This document shows positions 38,265-45,880 of a stretch of DNA of 64,000 nucleotides, in pieces. The stretch lies in contig NZ_JAUSYG010000001.1 in the NCBI RefSeq assembly GCF_030816725.1, forward strand, positions 2,852,001-2,916,000, in the 5' to 3' direction. How positions within the stretch are numbered: the stretch's first letter is position 1; each line of letters starts with the position of its first letter. The position numbers and the translations under genes are program-made. The notes beneath the pieces were generated by a model that was given only the letters and a program-made list of their open reading frames with translations, made no database searches and was not told the DNA's origin. The DNA is from Pseudarthrobacter defluvii (GTDB lineage Bacteria > Actinomycetota > Actinomycetes > Actinomycetales > Micrococcaceae).

Positions 38265-39848
38265 ATGAGCCACGATCTGACAACGACAGCGGGAAAGATT
38301 GCCGATTTCCGCGACCGCCAGGCGCGTGCCGAACAGCCCTCCGGCCCCGAAGCCATCGAAAAGCAGCATGCCCGCGGCAAGAACACCGCCCGGGAGCGCA
38401 TTGCCCTGCTGCTGGACGAGGACTCCTTTGTTGAGTTCGACGCCCTGGCCGTCCACCGCTCCACCGCCTTCGGCATGGAAAAGAAGAAACCGCTGGGCGA
38501 CGGCCTGGTCTCTGGCTACGGAACCGTGGACGGCCGGCTGGTGGCCGTCTACAGCCAGGACTTCACCGTCTACGGCGGATCACTGAGCCAGGTCAACGGC
38601 GAAAAGATCGTCAAGGTCCAGGAGTTCGCGCTCCGCAACGGCTGCCCCGTCGTCGGCATCCTGGACGGCGGCGGCGCCCGCATCCAGGAAGGCGTGGCCT
38701 CCCTGGCCATGTTCGCGGACATCTTCCGCAACAACGTCCATGCCAGCGGGGTTGTGCCGCAGATTTCGCTCATCATGGGCCCGTCCGCCGGCGGCGCGGC
38801 CTACTCCCCCGCACTGACCGACTACGTGGTGATGGTGGACAAGACCTCGCACATGTTCATCACCGGGCCCGATGTCATCAAGACCGTCACCGGCGAGGAC
38901 GTGGATATGGAAACGCTGGGCGGCGCCCGGCAGCACAACGCCACCACCGGCACCTCCACCTACCTCGCGTCGGATGAGACCGACGCCATCGAGTTCGTGC
39001 GGGAACTGCTGGACTTCCTGCCTTCCAACAACCTGTCCGAGGCACCCGTGCTGGGGCACCAGCAGGAGATGGAGGTGGACGACGACGACCTCGCACTGGA
39101 CACGCTTGTTCCGGATTCAGCCAACCAGCCCTACGACATGCGTGCCGTGGTGGAGCAGATCGTGGACGACGGGCACTTCCTGGAGATGCAGGCGCTCTAC
39201 GCCCCCAACGTGATGATCGGCTACGGCCGGGTGGAGGGCCACACGGTGGGGATCGTGGCCAACCAGCCCATGCAGTTCGCCGGCACCCTGGACATCGCCG
39301 CGTCAGAAAAGGCAGCCCGCTTCGTGCGCCACTGCGATGCCTTCAACATCCCCATCATCACCCTGGTGGACGTCCCTGGATTCCTTCCGGGCAAGGACCA
39401 GGAGTTCCAGGGCATCATCCGCCGCGGCGCCAAGCTCCTCTACGCCTACGCCGAGGCCACCGTCCCCAAGCTCACCGTCATCACCCGCAAGGCCTACGGC
39501 GGCGCCTACATCGTCATGGGCTCCAAGAAGCTCGGGGCCGACCTGAATCTGGCCTGGCCCACAGCGCAGATCGGCGTGATGGGTGCCCAGGGCGCCGTGA
39601 ACATCCTCTACCGCCGCGATCTGGCAGCCGTTGCCCAGGAGGGCGGCGACGTTGAGGTCCGCCGCGCCGAGGTGATCCAGCAGTATGAGGAAGAACTCCT
39701 CAACCCTTACCAGGCTGCCGAGCTGGGTTACGTGGACGCCGTCATCGCCCCTTCGGACACCCGGATCCAGATCATCAGGGGGCTGCGCGCCCTGCGCGAC
39801 AAACGGGCCAGCCTGCCCGCCAAGAAGCATGGGAACATCCCGCTGTGA
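38265..39848 (+). CDS. accD: Acyl-CoA carboxylase beta (carboxyltransferase) subunit
   Basis: A 527-residue carboxyltransferase that transfers CO2 from carboxybiotin to acetyl-CoA and/or propionyl-CoA, supplying malonyl- or methylmalonyl-CoA. Both crotonase-like halves are present. The N-terminal oxyanion region is [19 protein letters not shown], and the C-terminal one is [35 protein letters not shown]. Size and sequence match the actinobacterial AccD/PccB group rather than E. coli AccD; acetyl versus propionyl preference cannot be fixed here. The ATG at 38265 follows GGAG with good spacing. The stop overlaps the epsilon subunit start (GTGA). Its biotinylated partner is encoded at 49188-50999. 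Confidence 0.95.
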   Translation: MSHDLTTTAGKIADFRDRQARAEQPSGPEAIEKQHARGKNTARERIALLLDEDSFVEFDALAVHRSTAFGMEKKKPLGDGLVSGYGTVDGRLVAVYSQDFTVYGGSLSQVNGEKIVKVQEFALRNGCPVVGILDGGGARIQEGVASLAMFADIFRNNVHASGVVPQISLIMGPSAGGAAYSPALTDYVVMVDKTSHMFITGPDVIKTVTGEDVDMETLGGARQHNATTGTSTYLASDETDAIEFVRELLDFLPSNNLSEAPVLGHQQEMEVDDDDLALDTLVPDSANQPYDMRAVVEQIVDDGHFLEMQALYAPNVMIGYGRVEGHTVGIVANQPMQFAGTLDIAASEKAARFVRHCDAFNIPIITLVDVPGFLPGKDQEFQGIIRRGAKLLYAYAEATVPKLTVITRKAYGGAYIVMGSKKLGADLNLAWPTAQIGVMGAQGAVNILYRRDLAAVAQEGGDVEVRRAEVIQQYEEELLNPYQAAELGYVDAVIAPSDTRIQIIRGLRALRDKRASLPAKKHGNIPL

Positions 39849-40102
39849 CCCCCACTCCAGGGGCGCCTGAGCCCGACGAAACCCCGGACGGCGCGCAAGC
39901 AACCGCTGCTCCCCTGCTCTCTGTCGTCAAAGGACAGCCGAGCGCCGAGGAGCTGGCCGCACTGACCGCCGTCGTGCTTTCCCTCAGCGGGGAAAGCCCG
40001 GCGCCCGCCAGGACCGCCAGCGTGCGGCACTGGGTCCGCAGGCAGCAGCTGCGGCTCGCCCCCACGCCCGGCCCGGGAGCGTGGAAACGCAGCCACGGCT
40101 GA
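39845..40102 (+). CDS. accE: Acyl-CoA carboxylase epsilon subunit
   Basis: An 85-residue protein typical of the small epsilon subunits that stabilise actinobacterial acyl-CoA carboxylase. The N-terminal third is a disordered Pro/Glu segment. The conserved part begins [21 protein letters not shown], and the C-terminus ends [11 protein letters not shown], the usual W-x-x-S signature. The start is GTG at 39845, overlapping the accD stop by four bases, so the two subunits are co-translated. Such proteins are easily missed because they are short. The assignment rests on the two conserved motifs and the location. Confidence 0.93.
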   Translation: MTPTPGAPEPDETPDGAQATAAPLLSVVKGQPSAEELAALTAVVLSLSGESPAPARTASVRHWVRRQQLRLAPTPGPGAWKRSHG

Positions 40103-40144
40103 CGCCGCTCATTGCCCCGTCGCGTGGCCGGGTAGTCTCGGGGT

Positions 40145-41866
40145 GTGACTACAGACACCTCCCCCGCTGCGCGCCCGCATACCCGGATCGACGCTGTCTC
40201 GGACAACTACACAGACACCCTGATCAGGCTTAACCCCACGTTCGCCACCACCCTTGGCCTGCCGGGACATGAGACGGAATACCAGGACTTCTCCCCCGCC
40301 GGCATCGCCGGATTCGCAGAGGCGGCACGGGAAGCCCTGGCCGCACTGGAAGGCCTGGAGCCTGAGGACGACGTGGACGCCGTCACCCTGGATGCCATGC
40401 GGGAGCGGCTGGGCCTGCATCTGCTGATCCACGCCTCCGGGTGGGAGTACGCAGCCCTGAACAACATTGCCTCGCCCGCCCAGGACATCAGGGCCATCTT
40501 CGACCTCATGCCCACCGAAACGGAACAGGACTGGGAGCACATCGCCGGGCGCGCCCACAACGTCCCGGCGGCGATCAGCGGCTACACCGAGTCCCTGCGA
40601 CTGGCCAAGGACGCCGGCAAGGTGGCGGCCGCCCGCCAAGTGCGCATCGTCATCGATCAGGTCACCAAGTATGCCGCGGAGGACGGCTTCTTCGCGAAGC
40701 TTACGGCCGGCGCCGCCACGGGTGCCGGGCCGTTTCCCGCGGCCCTGCAGGAGATGCTCGACGCCGGTGCTGACGCCGCCCGGAGCGCCTACAGCGGGCT
40801 GGCGGAATTCCTGCGCACCGAACTGCTCCCCGCCGCGCCCGAGAAGGACGCCGTGGGCAGGGCACGCTACGCGCTGGCGTCGCGTTCCTTCCTGGGCGCT
40901 GAGGTGGACCTGGAGGAAACGTACGCGTGGGGCGTGCAGGAACTGGACCGGCTCATCGCCGAGCAGGAACAGGTTGCGGCCACCATCAAGGCAGGCGCCG
41001 GCATCGCCGAAGCCAAGGAAATCCTCAACAACGATCCCGCGCGCCAGTTGAAGGGGACGGACGCGCTCCGGGAATGGATGCAGGGCCTCTCCGATAAGGC
41101 CGTGGCCGAACTCGCGGGCGTGCACTTCGATATTCCGGACGTGATGAAGAAACTCGAGTGCCGGATCGCCCCTACCGATGAAGGCGGCATCTACTACACC
41201 GGCCCCTCGGACGACTTCAGCCGCCCGGGCCGCATGTGGTGGTCCGTTCCCGCCGGCGAGGACACCTTTACCACGTGGGCCGAAACCACCACCGTTTACC
41301 ACGAGGGCGTTCCCGGCCACCACCTCCAGGTGGCCACCGCAACCTACCGGCGCGAGCTGCTGAACAAGTGGCGGCGGAACGTCTGCTGGACCTCCGGGCA
41401 CGGCGAAGGCTGGGCACTCTACGCGGAAAAGCTTATGCAGGAACTGGGATACCTCAACGACCCCGGCGACCACATGGGGATGCTGGACATGCAGCGGATG
41501 CGTGCCGCGCGCGTGGTCTTCGACATCGGCGTCCATCTCGAGCTCGGGATGCCCGAACGTTGGGGCTCCGGCACCTGGACCGCCGACAAGGGGTACGGGT
41601 TCCTCAAGGAAAACCTGCCCATCAGCGAAGGCCAGCTCAACTTCGAATTCACCCGCTACCTCGGCTGGCCCGGCCAGGCCCCCTCCTACAAGGTGGGCCA
41701 GCGCCTCTGGGAACAGATCCGTGCGGAACTTGAATCGCGGCCCGGTTTCGACCTCAAGGAGTTCCACACCAAGGCACTCAACATCGGCTCTGTCGGACTC
41801 GACACCCTCCGCCGGGCGCTGCTCACGAGTCCGCCCACTTTCCGGCCGGGTCCCCCACCTCCGTAA
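40145..41866 (+). CDS. DUF885-family metallopeptidase
   Basis: A 573-residue zinc peptidase-like protein. The zinc motif is HEGVPGHHLQ (H386, E387, H392/H393), and the third ligand region is GEGWALYAEKLMQELG, as in the M32-like DUF885 family. No signal peptide is evident, so it should be cytoplasmic. The start is GTG at 40145, 42 bases after accE. It reads in the same direction but has no visible link to fatty-acid synthesis. Peptide substrates are unknown. Length agrees with family members of about 560-600 residues. Confidence 0.88.
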   Translation: MTTDTSPAARPHTRIDAVSDNYTDTLIRLNPTFATTLGLPGHETEYQDFSPAGIAGFAEAAREALAALEGLEPEDDVDAVTLDAMRERLGLHLLIHASGWEYAALNNIASPAQDIRAIFDLMPTETEQDWEHIAGRAHNVPAAISGYTESLRLAKDAGKVAAARQVRIVIDQVTKYAAEDGFFAKLTAGAATGAGPFPAALQEMLDAGADAARSAYSGLAEFLRTELLPAAPEKDAVGRARYALASRSFLGAEVDLEETYAWGVQELDRLIAEQEQVAATIKAGAGIAEAKEILNNDPARQLKGTDALREWMQGLSDKAVAELAGVHFDIPDVMKKLECRIAPTDEGGIYYTGPSDDFSRPGRMWWSVPAGEDTFTTWAETTTVYHEGVPGHHLQVATATYRRELLNKWRRNVCWTSGHGEGWALYAEKLMQELGYLNDPGDHMGMLDMQRMRAARVVFDIGVHLELGMPERWGSGTWTADKGYGFLKENLPISEGQLNFEFTRYLGWPGQAPSYKVGQRLWEQIRAELESRPGFDLKEFHTKALNIGSVGLDTLRRALLTSPPTFRPGPPPP

Positions 41867-41889
41867 TGGACAGTGCGCACAGTAATCAA

Positions 41890-41901
41890 TAAGCTTGCTT
41901 A
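41890..41901. promoter_or_regulatory. Palindrome before the PAP2 phosphatase gene
   Basis: TAAGCTTGCTTA has five-base arms around TT. It sits in a conspicuously A+T-rich patch (41880-41912) flanked by AGTAA and TTACT. It is a candidate promoter/operator region for the PAP2 gene. Confidence 0.3.
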
Positions 41902-41947
41902 CTAATTGAGTGCGGCCGTGCGTTGCCAGATGGAGAGGGAGAGCCCA

Positions 41948-42799
41948 TTGACTGAGCCCCAAGGGACACCGGCCGGGACGGGAGTGCGGGGCGAACTGCG
42001 CCAGGACTCTTCCGTGGGCGGCAAGGACCTCACCCGATGGGACACCCGTGCCGGCCGGACACTGGTCGACGCAGCACACCGCATAAGCCAGGTGCTGGGT
42101 CCACACGGCGCACTGATCCTGACCCTGCTGGTGGGCGCGGTCATTTCCGCTGCCTTGACCGCCGCCTTCAGCGAGGTTTATGAGGCCGTAGTGGCCGCTA
42201 ACGGCGTGGCAGGGCTGGACCACCCGGCACTGGACGCCAGCAAGGACCTCCGCACGCCCACGCTGGACCTGGTTGTCACGGCGTTCACGGATGTCGGCGG
42301 AACCATAGGCATGCCGGTCCTGGCCGTCGTCATCATGGCCGTCCTCGCTTTGCGCCGCCGCTCCTGGACTCCCGTCATCCTGATCGTCCTCGCGGGCCTG
42401 GGCTCGCTGCTCATGACCGTCGCCGGCAAGCGCCTTGTAGGACGCACCCGCCCCGACCTCAGCGACGCCGTGCCACCCTACGAGCATTCGCCGTCTTTCC
42501 CGAGCGGCCACTCGCTCAACGCGGTGGTGATTGCCGGCATCGTGGCCTACCTGATCATCCTTCGGCTTCATTCCAACCGGGCCCGGATCCTCACGGCCGC
42601 AGCCGCCGCCCTCTTCGCTGTTGCCATCGGCCTCAGCAGGGTCTTCCTGGGACACCACTGGCTCACGGACGTGCTTGCTGCATGGGCACTCGGTGCCGCG
42701 TGGCTGGCAATCGTGATCACCGCCCACCGGCTCTATCTGACGGTGCGGAAGCACCGCGACTCACGAGACGTTAACCACACGATTACTGGGAATAAGTAA
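41948..42799 (+). CDS. PAP2-family membrane phosphatase
   Basis: About 283 residues with five or six membrane helices. The three phosphatase motifs are complete: KRLVGRTRP, PSFPSGHS and SRVFLGHHWLTDV. It probably removes phosphate from phosphatidic acid or polyprenyl pyrophosphate at the outer membrane face. The start is uncertain. TTG at 41948 is chosen because GGAGAGGGAG lies just upstream; an in-frame ATG at 41930 has no ribosome site. The first 40 residues are cytoplasmic and hydrophilic. No operon partner is evident; the next gene has its own 118-base leader. Confidence 0.9.
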   Translation: MTEPQGTPAGTGVRGELRQDSSVGGKDLTRWDTRAGRTLVDAAHRISQVLGPHGALILTLLVGAVISAALTAAFSEVYEAVVAANGVAGLDHPALDASKDLRTPTLDLVVTAFTDVGGTIGMPVLAVVIMAVLALRRRSWTPVILIVLAGLGSLLMTVAGKRLVGRTRPDLSDAVPPYEHSPSFPSGHSLNAVVIAGIVAYLIILRLHSNRARILTAAAAALFAVAIGLSRVFLGHHWLTDVLAAWALGAAWLAIVITAHRLYLTVRKHRDSRDVNHTITGNK

Positions 42800-42917
42800 C
42801 AAAGGTCCCCGCATGCCCTGATTTGTCGCGGTTCTCCTGATACTTCATGAAACGAAGCCGCGTAACATTTCTCAATGTTGGTTCGACGTGATATTGCGCC
42901 TGGTCTAGCTTGTTCTG

Positions 42918-44363
42918 GTGAGCACTCAGACAAGCACCCCATCTCCCGCACGGAAGACCGGATTCCAGCTGCCCAAGTGGGCGGGCTCGTTCGGCTTCCA
43001 GATCATCGCCGCCCTCATCGTGGGCCTTGGCCTCGGCCTGCTGGCAAAGTACACCGGCAGCACCAAGGCCAACCCCAACGCACTCGGCGCCACGCTGCAG
43101 ACCATCGGCTCAAGCTATGTGTCCCTGCTGCAGACCGCCGTCGTGCCCCTGATCTTCACCGCCGTCGTCAGCTCCATCTCCAATCTGCGCCAGGTATCAA
43201 ACGCTGCCAGGCTGGCATGGAACACCCTGCTGTGGTTCGCCATCACGTCCCTGATCGCCGTACTGATCGGCATGGGACTGGGCGTGCTGCTCCAGCCCGG
43301 CGCCAACACCGGCATCACCGGTGATGCCAAGTACACCGGCAAGTCCGGCGACTGGTGGGCATTCCTCGTGGGCCTCTTCCCCAAGAACTTCCTGGGTCTG
43401 GGTGCCAGCTCCACTGTCGGCGATTCCGGCGCCGTCACCACCTCCGTCAGCTTCAACGTCCTGCAGATCCTCGTGATCGCCATCGCCGTGGGCGTTGCCG
43501 CCCTGAAGGTGGGCAAGGCCGCGGAGCCCTTCCTGACGCTCAACGCCTCCGCCCTCGCCGTCATCCAGAAGGTCCTCTGGTGGATCATCCGCATCGCTCC
43601 GCTGGGCACCATCGGCCTGATCGGCAATGCCGTCGCCGTCTACGGCTGGGACACCATCGGCTCGCTGGGCAAGTTCACCGTAGCCATCTACGCAGGCCTG
43701 GTCCTGGTGCTCTTCGTGGTCTACCCCATCCTGGTCCGCAGCCACGGCCTCTCCATCAAGCAGTACTTCTCGGGCGTATGGCCCGCCGTCCAGCTGGCCT
43801 TCGTCTCCCGCTCCTCCGTGGGAACGCTGCCGCTGACCCAGCGGGTCACTGAGCGCAGCCTGGGTGTCCCGCGCGCCTACGCCTCCTTCGCCGTGCCGCT
43901 GGGCGCCACCACCAAGATGGACGGTTGCGCCGCCATCTACCCCGCCATCTCGGCGATCTTCGTGGCCCAGTTCTTCGGCATCCACCTGGACTTCAGCCAG
44001 TACCTGCTGATCGCCCTGGTCTCGGTCCTGGGATCCGCAGCCACGGCCGGCACCACCGGCGCCGTGGTGATGCTCACCCTGACGCTCTCCACGCTGGGAC
44101 TGCCGCTGGCCGGCGTCGGGCTCCTGCTGGCCATCGACCCGATCCTGGACATGGGCCGCACCGCCGTGAACGTCGCAGGCCAGGCCCTGGTCCCCACCAT
44201 CGTGGCGAAGCGCCAGGGCATCCTGGACGAGTCCCTGTACAACGCACCCCGCAACGGCACACCCTTTGTTGAGGAAGAAACAGGCAGCGATGTCGTGACC
44301 GACGCTACCGACGGCACCACCGCCGACACCGCGCCCCGCGAACTGCAGGATGCAAAGGCGTAA
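42918..44363 (+). CDS. Dicarboxylate/amino acid:cation symporter (DAACS family)
   Basis: A 481-residue secondary transporter of the DctA/GltP type that imports C4-dicarboxylates or glutamate/aspartate with protons or sodium. Eight helices and two re-entrant loops are expected. The substrate-site regions are visible: SRSSVGTLPLT (serine-rich hairpin 1), FAVPLGATTKMDGCAAIYPA and IDPILDMGRTAVNVAGQAL. A hydrophilic acidic tail follows residue 445. The start is GTG at 42918. A strong terminator follows the stop, so it is monocistronic. The exact substrate cannot be read from the sequence. Confidence 0.92.
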   Translation: MSTQTSTPSPARKTGFQLPKWAGSFGFQIIAALIVGLGLGLLAKYTGSTKANPNALGATLQTIGSSYVSLLQTAVVPLIFTAVVSSISNLRQVSNAARLAWNTLLWFAITSLIAVLIGMGLGVLLQPGANTGITGDAKYTGKSGDWWAFLVGLFPKNFLGLGASSTVGDSGAVTTSVSFNVLQILVIAIAVGVAALKVGKAAEPFLTLNASALAVIQKVLWWIIRIAPLGTIGLIGNAVAVYGWDTIGSLGKFTVAIYAGLVLVLFVVYPILVRSHGLSIKQYFSGVWPAVQLAFVSRSSVGTLPLTQRVTERSLGVPRAYASFAVPLGATTKMDGCAAIYPAISAIFVAQFFGIHLDFSQYLLIALVSVLGSAATAGTTGAVVMLTLTLSTLGLPLAGVGLLLAIDPILDMGRTAVNVAGQALVPTIVAKRQGILDESLYNAPRNGTPFVEEETGSDVVTDATDGTTADTAPRELQDAKA

Positions 44364-44377
44364 CGCCGCCAGCACAT

Positions 44378-44417
44378 AAAAGACGTCCCCGGGAGATCCT
44401 CCCGGGGACGTCTTTTT
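44378..44417 (+). terminator. Rho-independent terminator after the symporter gene
   Basis: AAAAGACGTCCCCGGGAG pairs perfectly with its complement across an ATC loop and runs into TTTTT. The long A-arm/T-tract layout allows use from both directions, fitting the convergent gene on the other strand. Confidence 0.92.
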
Positions 44418-44455
44418 GCGTACTGGCCGGGTAACGCTCCGGCCATCCGCTGGGG

Positions 44456-45019
44456 TCAGCGCCCGCCGCCTCCGATCACGCCGTTCTGGACGGCCTTGGT
44501 AACGGCGTCGGCTTCCGCCTGCGTCAGCTTTCCGTCAGTGACGGCCTGGTCCAGGCGGCCCTTGAGCGCCGCAGCGTGCTCGGCCTGTTCCTCACTGCGG
44601 ATCTCCTGGAGTGCCGCCGTCACCTTCGCCTCGTCAATGCCCAGCGACCCGGCCAGGGACTTGGCCAGCGCCGCCTCCCGGGTTGCCGGGTCCGGCTTCT
44701 GGCCATCGGCGGGCGGAGTGGTGGGCTTGTTGGCCTCACGGAAGGCCTTCAGCGCGTCGGTCACCTTGGCCTCGTCAACACCGAGCTTCGCTGCCAGTTC
44801 GGAGGCCTGCTCCATGCCGTGTCCGCCGCGGCCACCACGCCTTCCCATGCCGTCGTGGCCGCCGCCGGTGCTGCCGTCGGCCGAAGCGCTGGAACTTGCA
44901 CTCGGCGTGGGAGCGGGCGTCGTGGTGGTCGCAGAGGCCATGCCGGCGACACCGATTCCAGCCGCGAGCGCCAGCCCTGCCGCTGACAGGCCCAGGGTCA
45001 TCTTCTTCGTGCGTGTCAT
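44456..45019 (-). CDS. Secreted two-repeat protein of unknown function
   Basis: A 187-residue exported protein of no known family. The signal peptide (1-30) ends GMASA. A Thr/Ser/Pro linker and a Gly/His/Arg-rich stretch (53-68) follow. Two similar helical units occur: ELAAKLGVDEAKVTDALKAF (about 74-93) and SLAGSLGIDEAKVTAALQEI (121-140). A third partial unit, TDGKLTQAEADAVTKAVQNG, lies near the end. The ATG at 45019 has AGGAG upstream. It diverges from the TetR gene, whose tandem operator could also act on this promoter. The His/Gly-rich region could bind metal, but there is no direct evidence. Confidence 0.75.
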   Translation of the reverse strand: MTRTKKMTLGLSAAGLALAAGIGVAGMASATTTTPAPTPSASSSASADGSTGGGHDGMGRRGGRGGHGMEQASELAAKLGVDEAKVTDALKAFREANKPTTPPADGQKPDPATREAALAKSLAGSLGIDEAKVTAALQEIRSEEQAEHAAALKGRLDQAVTDGKLTQAEADAVTKAVQNGVIGGGGR

Positions 45020-45147
45020 ATCTTGTCTCCTGATTGAGCCGTCGCCTGACGGCTGCTGGTGATGTGCCTCGTGGCGAGACATACCAAGCATCGGCGCCCA
45101 CCTTCAGGAGAGGCTGTTGGGAACCTTTCGTTCTCCTGTGAATCAAA

Positions 45148-45181
45148 CTTGCATGCAGTGCAAACTTGCACATAGTGTAAG
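45148..45181. promoter_or_regulatory. Two adjacent 17-base operator-like repeats
   Basis: CTTGCATGCAGTGCAAA (45148-45164) is directly followed by CTTGCACATAGTGTAAG (45165-45181). Both fit CTTGCA-N4-GTG[CT]AA, and the second is a near-perfect palindrome. The pair ends four bases before the TetR start codon and lies between it and a divergent secreted protein gene, the usual autorepression layout. Confidence 0.65.
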
Positions 45182-45184
45182 CAC

Positions 45185-45862
45185 GTGACAATCCCCCTTT
45201 CCTCGCCGGACGTGGAGCCTGCCGCCCGGTCGCGGCGTGAGCTGAACAAGGCTGCCACCCGCCAGGCCATCACGGACGCCGCGCTGGGGCTCCTGCGCTC
45301 CAAGGGCCCGGGGAACTTCACCGTGGAGGACATCGCCGACGCCGCGGGCATTTCGCGCCGCACCTTCTTCAACTACTTCGGCAGCACCGACGCCGCCCTG
45401 GCGTCCATCGTCCACGGCTTCCTGGACAACGCCATCCAGCAGCTGCGCCTCCGCCCGGCGGAGGAGCCCATGCTGGAGTCAGCCCAGGCCGCACTGGTGG
45501 CCCTGGCTGACCCCAAGGCCGTGGCCCCGCTGGCGGAACTGTTCACGCTGACCCAGCAGAGCCCGCTGATGTCCCACACGGAACTAGAGGCGTGGGACCA
45601 CTGCCGGGCGCAGGTGTTTATGGTTGCCCGCGAGCGCCTGGCCGGTACCCCCGGAGAGCAGGACGAGCTGTATGTCCATGCCCTGGCCGGCTCCATCATC
45701 TCCTGTGGCAAGGCCGCCATGGAGGTCTGGTTCAGCCGGCGCGGTCCGGACCTGTCACCCGCCTCTCTGGCGGAACTCCGCCAATTGCTTATTGATGCCA
45801 TGGCCCTGCTGGGCGCCGGCTTCACCACCACTGCTTTCCCATCCGCCACCCGTTCCTCCTGA
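45185..45862 (+). CDS. TetR-family transcriptional regulator
   Basis: A 225-residue repressor. The DNA-binding domain (about 20-68) reads RQAITDAALGLLRSKGPGNFTVEDIADAAGISRRTFFNYFGS, a clear TetR helix-turn-helix. The C-terminal half is helical and probably binds a drug-like ligand. The start is GTG at 45185, immediately after two tandem operator-like repeats. Transcription must therefore start within or upstream of the operators, which fits autoregulation. The MMPL transporter gene follows after 18 bases, so the regulator most likely controls its expression. Confidence 0.93.
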   Translation: MTIPLSSPDVEPAARSRRELNKAATRQAITDAALGLLRSKGPGNFTVEDIADAAGISRRTFFNYFGSTDAALASIVHGFLDNAIQQLRLRPAEEPMLESAQAALVALADPKAVAPLAELFTLTQQSPLMSHTELEAWDHCRAQVFMVARERLAGTPGEQDELYVHALAGSIISCGKAAMEVWFSRRGPDLSPASLAELRQLLIDAMALLGAGFTTTAFPSATRSS

Positions 45863-45880
45863 TCAGATCGGTCCTCCCGC

